This document shows positions 7,972-16,089 of a stretch of 64,000 nt of DNA, piece by piece. Numbering within the stretch: position 1 is the first letter of the stretch; every line of letters begins with the position of its first letter. The stretch spans positions 1 through 64,000 of the forward strand of contig CANQZG010000014.1 of NCBI GenBank assembly GCA_947628305.1. The letters are read 5' to 3'. A model generated the notes under the pieces. The model saw only the letters and a list, made by a program, of their open reading frames with translations. It searched no databases and was not told the DNA's origin. A program made the position numbers and the translations under genes. The DNA comes from an uncultured Muribaculaceae bacterium. Its GTDB lineage: Bacteria; Bacteroidota; Bacteroidia; Bacteroidales; Muribaculaceae.

Positions 7972-8235
7972 TTATTTAATGCCAAGCATATCGGCAATAT
8001 TTTGAAGCTGATTAAGCTGTTCTTGATTCACTTGTCCGGCGTTCAACATGGACATTACCTTTTCTTTTGCTTGCTCATTGGTCATGCCACAAGTCTTTCT
8101 AAACTCCGCAAGTTTATTCATCATGTTCATCATGTTCCCAAACGGCCCAAAAGCAGGGGAACTCTGATTCAAAAGTGCTTGTGCGACATTAGCATTACCG
8201 CCATTCAAAAGTCCTGCTAACGGATTACCAGCCAT
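7972..8235 (-). CDS. small helical Met/Asn-rich protein
   Basis: An 87-residue protein starting at ATG 8235 behind GGGGTGATTTCG. It is rich in Asn, Met and Gln, with a C-terminal helix pair. A hairpin (CCAAACAG/CTGTTTGG) overlaps its stop. It ends a run of four small genes from 9093. Function unknown. Confidence 0.6.
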   Translation of the reverse strand: MAGNPLAGLLNGGNANVAQALLNQSSPAFGPFGNMMNMMNKLAEFRKTCGMTNEQAKEKVMSMLNAGQVNQEQLNQLQNIADMLGIK

Positions 8236-8240
8236 CGAAA

Positions 8241-8465
8241 TCACCCCAATTCTTTTTCGTAAGCTTCAACCTTACCTTTAAGGAACGCAATCTGTTCTTT
8301 CTCGCTCATAGGAGTAGGGTTGTAGCCAAAGATAGGAGAACCGTACAGCGTCATAAAGATGACAAGCAAAGCCCAAGCCGCAAAATCGCTATCCTGTTTT
8401 TCGGCTCCCTCAATAACTGCTTTAACAGCCCGTTCCTCTTGTTCTTTCTTTTCCTTTTCGTCCAT
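8241..8465 (-). CDS. small charged protein with one hydrophobic segment
   Basis: A 74-residue protein, charged at both ends with a central hydrophobic stretch (FAAWALLVIFMTLYG, about residues 28-42) that may be membrane-embedded. Its start overlaps the stop of the upstream gene by one base. Function unknown. Confidence 0.6.
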   Translation of the reverse strand: MDEKEKKEQEERAVKAVIEGAEKQDSDFAAWALLVIFMTLYGSPIFGYNPTPMSEKEQIAFLKGKVEAYEKELG

Positions 8466-8947
8466 TACTGTTCACTCTCTTTCTTTTTAGGAATGGTAGG
8501 TTTCTGCATAGACTTACCGAAAGCGTCAATTTTGGACTGGATAATGCTTTCGACTTCCTCACGGGTAACATAGTCCACTTGGGGTTGCTGGACAGATTGT
8601 TGCATTTCAGCGTTAGGGTCGAACTCGTTAAATCTGAAACAGCGCATATTAGCAACGCCCATATTGTCAGCGGCCTTAACGTAGAACTCATTAGAGTTTT
8701 GCGACATCATATAGATAGTCTGGTTCGGCTGAACCATGACCTCTCTTGCGCCCTGTACGCCGTTTACAAGCACCCAAGGCCCGTTAGTAGTATTCTGATT
8801 AGGCTGTGCCATACCGGGGCTTGTAGGGGCTGTAACAGGCGTAGAAATGCCATTCGGATAAGGCTGAGAAGTAAAAGCCATAGGATTAGGAGCATAAGGG
8901 TTTCCGGGAGTAGCGTAGGGATTGTACGGCATAGGATTGTACGGCAT
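8465..8947 (-). CDS. Pro/Asn-rich virion-associated protein
   Basis: A 160-residue protein starting at ATG 8947 behind GGAGG. Residues 1-55 are repetitive (MPYNPMPYNP and related Pro-Tyr-Asn units). A compact domain follows containing WVLVNGVQGA and QTIYMMSQNSNEFYVK, and a C-terminal coiled coil (about 120-145). The compact domain is a recurrent phage type; I cannot name its function. Confidence 0.65.
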   Translation of the reverse strand: MPYNPMPYNPYATPGNPYAPNPMAFTSQPYPNGISTPVTAPTSPGMAQPNQNTTNGPWVLVNGVQGAREVMVQPNQTIYMMSQNSNEFYVKAADNMGVANMRCFRFNEFDPNAEMQQSVQQPQVDYVTREEVESIIQSKIDAFGKSMQKPTIPKKKESEQ

Positions 8948-9093
8948 TATGATTTCCTCCAATCAGACTTACAAAGATTTTTGATAAGTTCTTCTCCGCC
9001 ATTCATCACGGAAGCCTGAATAATCCGTTTCGCCATATCTCTATTGCAACGGAAGTATTGCATGACTTCTCGGATTTGCTTTTCATCATCCAT
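8947..9093 (-). CDS. very small helical protein
   Basis: A 48-residue protein starting at ATG 9093 behind AAGGAGAGG, overlapping the next start (TAATG). It looks like a single UBA-like three-helix domain. It is the first gene after a series of terminators, so its transcription depends on read-through or on a weak local promoter. Confidence 0.6.
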   Translation of the reverse strand: MDDEKQIREVMQYFRCNRDMAKRIIQASVMNGGEELIKNLCKSDWRKS

Positions 9094-9130
9094 ACAAGAC
9101 CTCTCCTTTGAGTATGAATATAAAACAAAA

Positions 9131-9158
9131 AGCCACCCCATGCTCGGAGTGGCTACGG
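9131..9158 (-). terminator. intrinsic terminator, last of a series
   Basis: Stem of nine pairs with one G-U (AGCCACTCC with GGGGTGGCT), then TTTTTGTTTT on the minus strand. It lies between the small RNA candidates and the ribosome site of the gene at 9093. Confidence 0.8.
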
Positions 9159-9199
9159 AATTTATAAGGAAGTTTTAAGGAAAAAATACGGAAAATAGG

Positions 9200-9294
9200 C
9201 ATAAAAAAACACCAATGACGTAGGAGCAACCCTACGCCACTGGTGTTAGGAGAGAATGAATGTGGAGAATAAAATGAAGATGAAACCGTGTGCA
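9200..9294 (-). ncRNA. candidate small RNA B with own promoter and terminator
   Basis: A promoter at 9300-9328 would start a transcript near 9293. About 50 bases later (minus strand) a long stem (9206-9248, arms CACCA..CGTAGG and CCTACG..TGGTG) ends in TTTTTTTAT, an intrinsic terminator. No open frame lies in between, so the unit is either a small RNA or an attenuated leader for the genes from 9093. Confidence 0.5.
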
Positions 9295-9299
9295 TGATT

Positions 9300-9328
9300 A
9301 TAATATCATCAATCTGCTGGAATGTCAA
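9300..9328 (-). promoter_or_regulatory. sigma-70-type promoter upstream of a terminator
   Basis: Minus strand TTGACA (9328-9323), 17 bases, TATTAT (9305-9300). The nearest downstream element is a terminator, not a gene. Confidence 0.65.
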
Positions 9329-9335
9329 GCATAAA

Positions 9336-9422
9336 AAAGGAAAGAGCCGCTTTTACACGGCTCCTTCCATTGCGCGGGCGTTCCGGTCTTTTTCTGTCTG
9401 TGACCTTATGCGCTACGCATAT
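9336..9422 (-). ncRNA. candidate small RNA A with own promoter and terminator
   Basis: An extended -10 (TGGTATAAT, 9436-9428) would start a transcript near 9421. The RNA begins with a hairpin (ATGCG TAG CGCAT) and ends about 80 bases later at a strong stem (GGAAGGAGCCG with CGGCTCTTTCC) followed by TTTTTTAT. There is no coding potential. Confidence 0.5.
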
Positions 9423-9427
9423 TATAA

Positions 9428-9436
9428 ATTATACCA
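9428..9436 (-). promoter_or_regulatory. extended -10 promoter element
   Basis: TGGTATAAT on the minus strand. A TTGACT box is only 11 bases upstream, too close to be its -35, so activity would rest on the extended -10. Confidence 0.45.
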
Positions 9437-9473
9437 CCCATGTTAGTCAAGCCTAACTTCAAAGAAACGGAAA

Positions 9474-9506
9474 ACCCGCTCCCCATGGGCTAAGGAGCGG
9501 GTTCCG
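9474..9506 (-). terminator. intrinsic terminator, first of a series
   Basis: A ten-pair stem (AACCCGCTCC with GGAGCGGGTT) followed by TTTTCC on the minus strand, downstream of the sigma-region-4-like gene. Confidence 0.8.
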
Positions 9507-9563
9507 TTATCCGGGGGGGATATTTGAAAGGAGGTGACGCATGAGCCATTGCACGATTATATT

Positions 9564-9803
9564 TTAATCCTCTTTGCTCAACTTGTCAAGGGAGAATTTA
9601 CTTAATTTCTCCCGGATAATTTTCTTCTCAGCGGAAACGGTATCTTGATGGATACCAAGTTCTTCCGCAATATCGACATCACGCCAAAGACGTGAGTATT
9701 TGAGGTAAAAGATTTCTCTCTGTCTATCGCTCAAATTAAGTGCGTCTCTGAGCGTGTAAAATTCTTTCATAGAAGGAAGGTTGATAACATCTTGAAGTTC
9801 CAC
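9564..9803 (-). CDS. sigma-70 region 4-like HTH regulator
   Basis: A 79-residue protein starting at GTG 9803 behind GGAGG. Residues 21-70 have the region 4 pattern: LSDRQREIFYLKY, then DIAEELGIHQDTVSAEKK as the recognition helix-turn-helix. Phage proteins of this type (ArpU/RinA-like or sigma-like) often switch on late genes. It is the last gene before four closely spaced terminators, which fits a role in passing or re-initiating at them. The role is inference. Confidence 0.75.
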   Translation of the reverse strand: MELQDVINLPSMKEFYTLRDALNLSDRQREIFYLKYSRLWRDVDIAEELGIHQDTVSAEKKIIREKLSKFSLDKLSKED

Positions 9804-9804
9804 A

Positions 9805-10017
9805 TCAACGCCTCCTAACTGTAATCGTTTGCTTCTTCTTATTTTTTGCGTCAGAGGGCAATAAACTAAAATTTATTTTCCCCTCTTGCCTATAATCATA
9901 GTAATAGTGTCTGCCATTGACCCAAACATTGTAATAGCCCGTTTTTCGGACGAGCATAACAGGCTTTGCCTTTGAACCTTTTATCGGATAAAAAACTATT
10001 ACCTGTTGTTTTGGCAT
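9805..10017 (-). CDS. small basic protein
   Basis: A 70-residue basic, beta-rich protein with aromatic residues (YYNVWVNGRHYYYDY) and a Lys/Arg-rich tail. It could bind nucleic acid. It is packed tightly between a membrane protein gene and the regulator gene. Function unknown. Confidence 0.6.
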   Translation of the reverse strand: MPKQQVIVFYPIKGSKAKPVMLVRKTGYYNVWVNGRHYYYDYRQEGKINFSLLPSDAKNKKKQTITVRRR

Positions 10018-10019
10018 TG

Positions 10020-10388
10020 TTAATCAACACCTTCGCCATCATAATGCGGCGGGTAGCCGATATGAATACCATCGTTAATAACAGAATCATCGTAAGTTTC
10101 TTGGCTGTTTCCAAAATCAAAAGTAAAATTGCTCAAAACGTATACTACGCCACCGATGATACCGCCAAGCAAAAGCGCAAGAGTCAAAATCAAGGCAAGA
10201 ATAATCCTGCCATAGTGCTTCCGCATTTTGTCCATTTCTTCATTGTGCATACGGTTCAATTCAAGCCGTTCTTCCTTTTGAACCTCTGCCATCGTGTCGA
10301 ATTGAATCATGCTTTGAGCAATCAGAGAATCCACTTGCTTGCTCTTTTCTTCAATCTGGCTCACGATACCCTTCTCATTCTTCTCCAT
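10020..10388 (-). CDS. single-span membrane protein with coiled coil
   Basis: A 122-residue protein with an N-terminal coiled coil (about residues 1-58), one strong membrane span (about 62-86, rich in Leu, Ile and Gly) and a short acidic tail. It may belong to the lysis or membrane-docking set together with the next gene. It has no recognisable family. Confidence 0.65.
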   Translation of the reverse strand: MEKNEKGIVSQIEEKSKQVDSLIAQSMIQFDTMAEVQKEERLELNRMHNEEMDKMRKHYGRIILALILTLALLLGGIIGGVVYVLSNFTFDFGNSQETYDDSVINDGIHIGYPPHYDGEGVD

Positions 10389-10391
10389 AAA

Positions 10392-10817
10392 TTACCCTCC
10401 TTGCATAGCCCTGATAATCAATTCTATCACGATATATCCAGAAAGGCAAGCAGAAAGTATCTTCCAGAAATTGTTTGTAATAGCCGTCTGCCAATCAATT
10501 TTGCTCTTGTTATCAATCTTGTTGATTCTATCGTCACGTTTACTCGCAGATTCTTTTAGGGAATTGATAGAATCAGTCGTTTCCTGAATCTTCTTCCCCA
10601 TATCGCTCATTTCAACACTCATAGCGGCAAGCGTCTTATCAAGAGAACTGATAGCGTCAGGCAAGCCCTCCAAGGATTTATAGAGCGTTTCAAGCCTTGT
10701 AATGGCCTCTCCATGCTCCGTAATCCTCTCACGATTCTCTCTAATATCCTTGTATAAACGCTTTTCAGCACTATTAAATTCTTCACGCAGAACATAGCTT
10801 TCTTCCACGGAACTCAC
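10392..10817 (-). CDS. coiled-coil protein with C-terminal membrane anchor, XhlA-like
   Basis: A 141-residue protein: a long coiled coil (about residues 10-112) followed by one hydrophobic segment (ILSACLSGYIVIELII) at the C-terminus. This is the layout of haemolysin XhlA/holin-partner proteins, though those are usually shorter. It follows the capsid gene. A lysis-related role is inference. Confidence 0.55.
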   Translation of the reverse strand: MSSVEESYVLREEFNSAEKRLYKDIRENRERITEHGEAITRLETLYKSLEGLPDAISSLDKTLAAMSVEMSDMGKKIQETTDSINSLKESASKRDDRINKIDNKSKIDWQTAITNNFWKILSACLSGYIVIELIIRAMQGG

Positions 10818-10835
10818 CCCCTGTTTTTAGAATTG

Positions 10836-10866
10836 AAGGGGCGGGTGGAAAACCACCCACCCCTTC
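10836..10866 (-). terminator. GC-rich hairpin after the capsid gene
   Basis: Long near-perfect stem (AAGGGG.GGGTGG with CCACCC.CCCCTT) with loop TTTT. The following minus-strand sequence has no continuous T run, so it may attenuate transcription or protect the capsid mRNA rather than stop it. Confidence 0.5.
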
Positions 10867-10907
10867 ATCGAATGGAGTATGCAAACCGTTAGACGGTAAG
10901 CACCGTG

Positions 10908-11990
10908 TTACTCGCCCTGACCGACCTCAATGTAGCGGTTAGTGCCCGCCACGCCAACGGCATAGCCGGAGTTCTCGGTGAAGGTCATGAGTTCGGTCTG
11001 GTTGCGGATAAACCGCTGATTCTCCTGAATGTTGGAACCGTTCTCCTGATAGCGAACCAGAGTGTTGTCCTTGCTGGAAACAAGAATCACGTCCTTACCG
11101 CCAATCTGAGGAACGTCCGCACCAATCAGAGTAACGTTTTGGAGATTCATCTGGGGCATATTGAACCCAACACGGTTGGAAGCACCAGTAGCCAGAGAGG
11201 TATCGAAACTCATGTGACTGACTTGCTTCAACAGTTTGTAGTTCATGGTCAGGGTGTCAGGAGCCATGTTGGTAGCCAGCAGATAGTCAATCAGGAAGTC
11301 CACCAGTTCGATGTTGGTGATAACGCCCTCCTTGGCAGTTTGGCCCATCTTAATGGCCTTGTTGTCGTTGCCATCACCGTTCACCAGAACATCAGCGGCG
11401 GCTTCAACGTTCTGCTGGGCAAGGTCAGAGGCGATAGCGTTCATGTGGATACGGAACAGGTCGATACGCATACGGCGCATAGCCTCGTAGGTCATTTCAA
11501 TGCCACGACCATGCTTCCACAGGTTGATAGCCTTTTCCCCAATGGTAATCTTACCAACAGGAATATCAGCACCCTCGGCAATACGGGCACGCTTGATAGC
11601 CTTTTTGTTGGTATCATTCATCAGGTCAAGGGTAGCAGAACGGACAAGGTTGCCATCCACGGTAATGGTATTGGAAACCAGATAGGGCAGAACGCTTTGA
11701 GCATACATAGCCTCACGAATGGTAGTCTCCATCCAAGCGGGGAACAGCCACTCGTTCTCGCTCATGCCGCCAGAAGTATAAGCGTCCATGAACTTGCCGA
11801 CAGTATCAGTCTTTTTAACGTCAGCCGCCGCCATAGCCATCTGAATAGCGTCCAGCTTTTCAAGAGAAGGATTTTCTTCCTTCATCTTCTTAATGTCCTC
11901 ACCGAACACCGTATTGATAGCGTTGTTAAGGCTCATACCGCTGGTGTAGAGGTCATGGACACTGTTGTTGATAAAGATAGCCTTATTCAT
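10908..11990 (-). CDS. major capsid protein, HK97-fold type
   Basis: A 360-residue protein placed directly after the protease-scaffold and decoration genes, the standard place and size for an HK97-fold major capsid protein. Typical features are the N-terminal helical arm (residues 1-60), the central region with LPYLVSNTITVDGNLVRSAT, and a C-terminal P-domain-like end (MTFTENSGYAVGVAG). Base composition is higher in GC than in neighbours, as is common for highly expressed genes. Confidence 0.85.
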   Translation of the reverse strand: MNKAIFINNSVHDLYTSGMSLNNAINTVFGEDIKKMKEENPSLEKLDAIQMAMAAADVKKTDTVGKFMDAYTSGGMSENEWLFPAWMETTIREAMYAQSVLPYLVSNTITVDGNLVRSATLDLMNDTNKKAIKRARIAEGADIPVGKITIGEKAINLWKHGRGIEMTYEAMRRMRIDLFRIHMNAIASDLAQQNVEAAADVLVNGDGNDNKAIKMGQTAKEGVITNIELVDFLIDYLLATNMAPDTLTMNYKLLKQVSHMSFDTSLATGASNRVGFNMPQMNLQNVTLIGADVPQIGGKDVILVSSKDNTLVRYQENGSNIQENQRFIRNQTELMTFTENSGYAVGVAGTNRYIEVGQGE

Positions 11991-12014
11991 TGTTCTCTTA
12001 CCTCTCTTTCTCGA

Positions 12015-12398
12015 TTAGTCAATCTTGACAACGGCCTTATCAGTCTCGAAAGCGATTGCCTTTGCACCAGTGGCAGTTTCGCTCTTTTTCACGCCACCCG
12101 TATCATCACAGACAAGCCAATCACCAGCGGCGATTTCGGTAGCGGAAACATCTTCGTGAATGACGTGCCAAACCACGGACACAACGTAGTTCTCGGAGTT
12201 GGTGCTTTCCTTCTCCACTTGCTCCACAAAGCCCAGAGGTTCCTTGCCCTCTGCATAGCCAGCCTCACCATTACCAGTAAGACCGACGACCTTGCCGACA
12301 AGCTGGGCAGGGTCTTTCTCGATTTGACTCTTGGTCGCCGCCGCCAGCTTAAAAGTGCCGCCGTCCCGCAGACCCTCATAGCAGTAAAACTCGCTCAT
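12015..12398 (-). CDS. capsid decoration-like protein, paralogue of 13724-14572
   Basis: A 127-residue beta-rich protein opening MSEFYCYEGLRDGGTF. The gene at 13724-14572 has the same domain at its N-terminus (MLEFYSYEGLRNGATF, GKVV.ITGNGE.GY, LGFVEQVEKE-like text, SVVW). The single-domain form next to the capsid gene fits a head decoration protein or DUF2190-like spike. Confidence 0.65.
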   Translation of the reverse strand: MSEFYCYEGLRDGGTFKLAAATKSQIEKDPAQLVGKVVGLTGNGEAGYAEGKEPLGFVEQVEKESTNSENYVVSVVWHVIHEDVSATEIAAGDWLVCDDTGGVKKSETATGAKAIAFETDKAVVKID

Positions 12399-12420
12399 TT
12401 CCTTTTCCTTCCTTTCTTAA

Positions 12421-13026
12421 TTAAAAGCTGTAATCTTCGGGGTTAGTGTTTTTATCTTCTCCGTTAAGACCCGCCCAACGGTTAGATACGGACTTGCCCG
12501 CTTTCAGAGCGGACTTGGCTTCATCGTCCCACTCCTTCGTCTGGTCAATGATTTCGGCATAGTCCAGAGTGTTCAGAATCTTGCGCCACTTGGTTTCATT
12601 GAAACCTTCGCCCTTCGCCTTGATACCGCTCTTAACAGCGTTGTCAATGGCTTCCTTAACGAGAGCGTCATACGCCTTTGCCTTAGTGTCCGCTTCCTTG
12701 TCCATTTCCTTACCGGCCTTGGCAAGCGCAAGGATTTGGTCAGCGTCCATTTCCTCACCCAGAGCGTCCTTCGCCTGTTCCTTGGTAATGAACTGCTCCA
12801 CGGTGGGGATTTGGAGATTCAGAGCGGGCCAAGTGAAGTTCTCCACCGGGGTCGTAGACCACATACCGTTAATAGTATTCCAATCGGTAGTGTTATTCAG
12901 ATACCCGGCGTAGGCGTTCACAGCGTTACTCGCAAGAGTAGCCACGTTCTCGGCAGACATATTCAGCGCATTAAACGCTTCCTCAGTCACGCCATACTGT
13001 TCCAGAGCCTTGTCATACTCAAACAT
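12421..13026 (-). CDS. nested scaffold protein (internal start)
   Basis: AAGGAGG lies at 13044-13038 inside the protease gene, 11 bases before the in-frame ATG 13026 (MFEYDKALEQYG). Translation here would give a 201-residue scaffold without the protease domain, as lambda Nu3 is nested in C. The site falls exactly at the domain border, which argues against chance. The alternative is that only the fusion is made. Confidence 0.6.
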   Translation of the reverse strand: MFEYDKALEQYGVTEEAFNALNMSAENVATLASNAVNAYAGYLNNTTDWNTINGMWSTTPVENFTWPALNLQIPTVEQFITKEQAKDALGEEMDADQILALAKAGKEMDKEADTKAKAYDALVKEAIDNAVKSGIKAKGEGFNETKWRKILNTLDYAEIIDQTKEWDDEAKSALKAGKSVSNRWAGLNGEDKNTNPEDYSF

Positions 13027-13713
13027 ATGGTCATTTACCTCCTTCTTATGTTCTTTGATTTTATCTTTAACAGCGTTGATAGAATCGTCAAATTCTACAC
13101 CGTTGATAACATAACCCTTGGCGCAAGCCGCAACTTCAACCGCCTGTACGATTTCGTCACAGAAACCGTATTCAAGGGCTTCGTCCGCAGTAAGCCAAGA
13201 TTCATCAGCCATGAGTTGGCGCAGTTCATCTTCCGTCCCCTTAAAGTGTCTCATGTAGTTCACCACAAGAGTATCTTCCACTTTTTCAAGGATTTCTTTC
13301 TCATGTTGCAGTTCATCAGTATTTCCGATAGCAAAACTGAACGGCTTATGAATCATAAAGATAGCGTTCTCTGCCATGTAGATGTAGTCAGCCGCCATAG
13401 CAACGCCACTTGCCATGCTTGCCGCCAGACCATCAATATAGGCGTAGATTCTTGCCCCGGTCTTTCTCTTGTAGTTATCAAGCACATTGATGATAGTATT
13501 ACCAGCCACACAGGAACCGCCAGCACTATTGATACGCAAATCAATGTGATTCACAGTACCCATTTCATTCAGAGCGTCCCGGATTCTCTCAGGGGTCACA
13601 TCAGATTCATGCCACGCGTCATCGGTAATGTCCCCGTAAAGCCAAATTTCGCCGGAATCATTGTTGTCCGATTTGATTGTCAGAAAGTTATTGATTTTCT
13701 TGTTGAATCGCAT
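12421..13713 (-). CDS. ClpP-like prohead protease fused to scaffold
   Basis: A 430-residue protein. Residues 1-215 are a ClpP/S14 protease domain with Ser99 in GLAASMASG, His122 in MIHKP and a likely third residue Asp170 before the conserved EALEYGF. Residues 230-430 are helical and charged, fitting a scaffolding domain. This fusion is known in lambda-like heads: the scaffold is cleaved after assembly. A strong ribosome site inside the gene marks a probable separate scaffold start at 13026. Confidence 0.88.
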   Translation of the reverse strand: MRFNKKINNFLTIKSDNNDSGEIWLYGDITDDAWHESDVTPERIRDALNEMGTVNHIDLRINSAGGSCVAGNTIINVLDNYKRKTGARIYAYIDGLAASMASGVAMAADYIYMAENAIFMIHKPFSFAIGNTDELQHEKEILEKVEDTLVVNYMRHFKGTEDELRQLMADESWLTADEALEYGFCDEIVQAVEVAACAKGYVINGVEFDDSINAVKDKIKEHKKEVNDHMFEYDKALEQYGVTEEAFNALNMSAENVATLASNAVNAYAGYLNNTTDWNTINGMWSTTPVENFTWPALNLQIPTVEQFITKEQAKDALGEEMDADQILALAKAGKEMDKEADTKAKAYDALVKEAIDNAVKSGIKAKGEGFNETKWRKILNTLDYAEIIDQTKEWDDEAKSALKAGKSVSNRWAGLNGEDKNTNPEDYSF

Positions 13714-13723
13714 AGTCTATCAC

Positions 13724-14572
13724 CTACCCAATCTGCTTATCATCCACGCCTGTATCTTTCAGAGTAACAGTCTTACCATCGAACGGCTTGCCATCCTTGC
13801 CATAGACCGTGTTCATGTCATCGTAAGTAACGGTTATTTGAGCGGTGGTTTCCCCATCGTTCGTGGGCCACGGTTCTACCTCTGCGGAACCAACAGGCTG
13901 GTCATCAACCTTGTCAAACTGCGTATCACTCTTAGAAGTGCCAAGGCCGACATACAGCTTCGTCCAAGTTGCTTCACTGTTACCGGCTTCGGCAGTAAAC
14001 TTGTTCGCACCGATTTGAACGTCAATCTTGTACTTCTTATCGCCAATCGGCCTATCGAACACCAAATAGAAGCACTTGTCTACCGGCTTCGTATCAAGAA
14101 TACCATTCAGGTCATCTTTTGTAGCCGCAAATCCATACCGCTTGATTTTCGCATTTCCAATGTCAACTGAACCGCTACCCATCTTAGCAGAGCCGATATA
14201 CACCGCCGCAGTTTCGCCGTCTGAATCAAACACGAAAGCGGTAGAATAACCTTCGTCCAGTTTTTTCAAACCGCCTTTCCCGTCACACACAAGAACATCA
14301 CCAGCGGCAACATCGGAAACTTCAATTTCTCTCGACTGATACCAGACCACAGAAACCGCAAGCCTATCGCTGTTCGTGTACTCCTTCTCGACTTGTTCCA
14401 CAAAGCCGATAGGAGTATCACCGTCTTTACCGTAGCCTACCTCGCCATTCCCCGTGATAGTGACTACCTTGCCAACGATGTCCTTATTCTCGGTCAACTT
14501 GCCTTTCGTATCACTATCTACCACGAAAGTCGCACCGTTTCTAAGCCCCTCATAGGAATAGAACTCAAGCAT
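13724..14572 (-). CDS. two-domain decoration or spike protein
   Basis: A 282-residue protein starting at ATG 14572, overlapping the portal stop. Residues 1-145 match the decoration-like protein at 12015-12398. Residues 155-282 form an extra beta-rich, Ig-like domain (YKIDVQIGANKFTAE, ATWTKLYVGLG). It lies between portal and protease, an unusual place for a decoration gene; it may be an exposed capsid or neck protein. Confidence 0.65.
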   Translation of the reverse strand: MLEFYSYEGLRNGATFVVDSDTKGKLTENKDIVGKVVTITGNGEVGYGKDGDTPIGFVEQVEKEYTNSDRLAVSVVWYQSREIEVSDVAAGDVLVCDGKGGLKKLDEGYSTAFVFDSDGETAAVYIGSAKMGSGSVDIGNAKIKRYGFAATKDDLNGILDTKPVDKCFYLVFDRPIGDKKYKIDVQIGANKFTAEAGNSEATWTKLYVGLGTSKSDTQFDKVDDQPVGSAEVEPWPTNDGETTAQITVTYDDMNTVYGKDGKPFDGKTVTLKDTGVDDKQIG

Positions 14573-15965
14573 TTTCCGCACCTTCTTCTTCGTTATTCTG
14601 TTGCTCAGATTCGTTTGTTCCAGCAGTTTGCTGTTGGCTGTTCTCACTATGCGTCAGGTATTGATAAAGTCCAGCAGAATCATCGTTTGCGGCCTTTTCA
14701 GCACCGTAACCGTCTGTTGCGGCTTCATCGTGGTTAATCCAACCGTATTCTTCCGCTTTCCGGGACTTCTCCATTTGCAGAAGTTCGGTTTCCAGTTTTT
14801 CCTTCATAACCTCCCAGTTAATGGGGTTATGGGTCATAACTGCATAGAGCGGATAACCGTGAACTCTCGCCCACATATTAACGATTTCTTCCACGATACG
14901 CTTAGAGCCACGGCGCATACTGTCTACGGTATCGGTCACGATTTTGAACTCAACTGTACCCAGACTGTAAGAGCCGGTTTTCAAACGGCCCATCAGAACG
15001 GGGGTCATATTAAAGGCGTTCACCATGAGCGGTTCAAGCACTTCAAACCATGCACGAATATCAATGCCGGAGCCATTCACGCCGCCACCAATGGTTTCTA
15101 CATTCGTGCTGTCAAAGTGGATAATGTCAGAATCCTTGCCAATCCTACGCAGATTTTCTTCTACGTCACGGAACTCACGATTGAACGCTTTTCTCTGTGC
15201 GTCAGGAGTATTCTTCTCCTGCGCCGTCATCGTGTTAAACAGGGCTTCACGATTGATAGAAACATCGTAGCGAGGATAACCAATTCGATTCAGAATCTTC
15301 ATGCTATCGCCAAGTAGCTGATAAAACTGTGTCATCGTAACGATAGCGGGAAGGAATTGAAGCGTACCGTCCGGCCTACCTACTTTCGGCTGGTGTGGTA
15401 CAAAGAAGAAGTTTCCTTCATACAGGTCAACTTTCTTCCCGTCATTTCTATTCTGGTAGATAGCATATCTTCTCTCATTCTCGATATACTTGTACTCTAC
15501 AAAAGTAGCAGGGTCTACCAGAACAACATCTTCAATATCCGTCACATCTTCGTTTACGATGACTTCACAGGCCATGCCGCCACGGGCAATAGAAGAACCG
15601 TGTAATTGGTCAAGCAATCCGTCAAGACCGGCAGAATTGTTCCTTCCTACCCTCTTGCAGAAATCACGCAATTCAGCGTCATATCTCTTTACACGGCGGT
15701 TCGTATTCCTATTGTAAAGTTCGATATGAAATCCTTGGTTTGCAAGCCGGAGATAGGTATTATACGCTTGCTTTCCGTCAGGAGTTTCATCAATAATCGT
15801 TTCGATAGCCTTGAACTTGTTGGGTTCCTCAACGATTTTTTTCAGCAGATTGTAAGTTTTTGCTACGCTTCTATAAATATCTTGGTTTTCAAGCGGGATT
15901 TGGCTGACTTGCCCAACGGTAATGGGTGCAGGCTTATTGTCTTTCGCCCTATTAAAAAAGCCCAT
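14565..15965 (-). CDS. portal protein
   Basis: A 466-residue protein in the place expected of a portal, upstream of protease and capsid genes. The motif-bearing part includes PVLMGRLKTGSYSLG (a common portal text with a Gly-rich loop), and the long helix SMRRGSKRIVEEIVNMWA resembles the wing/stem of SPP1/HK97-type portals. The C-terminus is Gln/Asn/Glu-rich and probably disordered. I start at ATG 15965; a TTG just upstream is in frame. Confidence 0.85.
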   Translation of the reverse strand: MGFFNRAKDNKPAPITVGQVSQIPLENQDIYRSVAKTYNLLKKIVEEPNKFKAIETIIDETPDGKQAYNTYLRLANQGFHIELYNRNTNRRVKRYDAELRDFCKRVGRNNSAGLDGLLDQLHGSSIARGGMACEVIVNEDVTDIEDVVLVDPATFVEYKYIENERRYAIYQNRNDGKKVDLYEGNFFFVPHQPKVGRPDGTLQFLPAIVTMTQFYQLLGDSMKILNRIGYPRYDVSINREALFNTMTAQEKNTPDAQRKAFNREFRDVEENLRRIGKDSDIIHFDSTNVETIGGGVNGSGIDIRAWFEVLEPLMVNAFNMTPVLMGRLKTGSYSLGTVEFKIVTDTVDSMRRGSKRIVEEIVNMWARVHGYPLYAVMTHNPINWEVMKEKLETELLQMEKSRKAEEYGWINHDEAATDGYGAEKAANDDSAGLYQYLTHSENSQQQTAGTNESEQQNNEEEGAENA

Positions 15966-16040
15966 CAAATCACCGCCTAATCCAAAGAATTTAGAACCTA
16001 AAGTCCCAAAATAAGCAAAAACTAACTGTATTCTCTTTAC

Positions 16041-16069
16041 AATTTATCACGGTATCTATATTTTGTCAA
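16041..16069 (-). promoter_or_regulatory. possible promoter for the portal-capsid unit
   Basis: Minus strand TTGACA (16069-16064), 17 bases, then TAAATT, a weak -10. Divergent from the strong promoter at 16090. Confidence 0.5.
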
Positions 16070-16089
16070 CATTTATTTTAATTTGCCTA

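Noticed and set aside
10905-12446. A 513-codon plus-strand frame opposite the capsid gene
   Set aside because: It is an antisense shadow of the GC-richer capsid and decoration genes, with no ribosome site or protein-like pattern.
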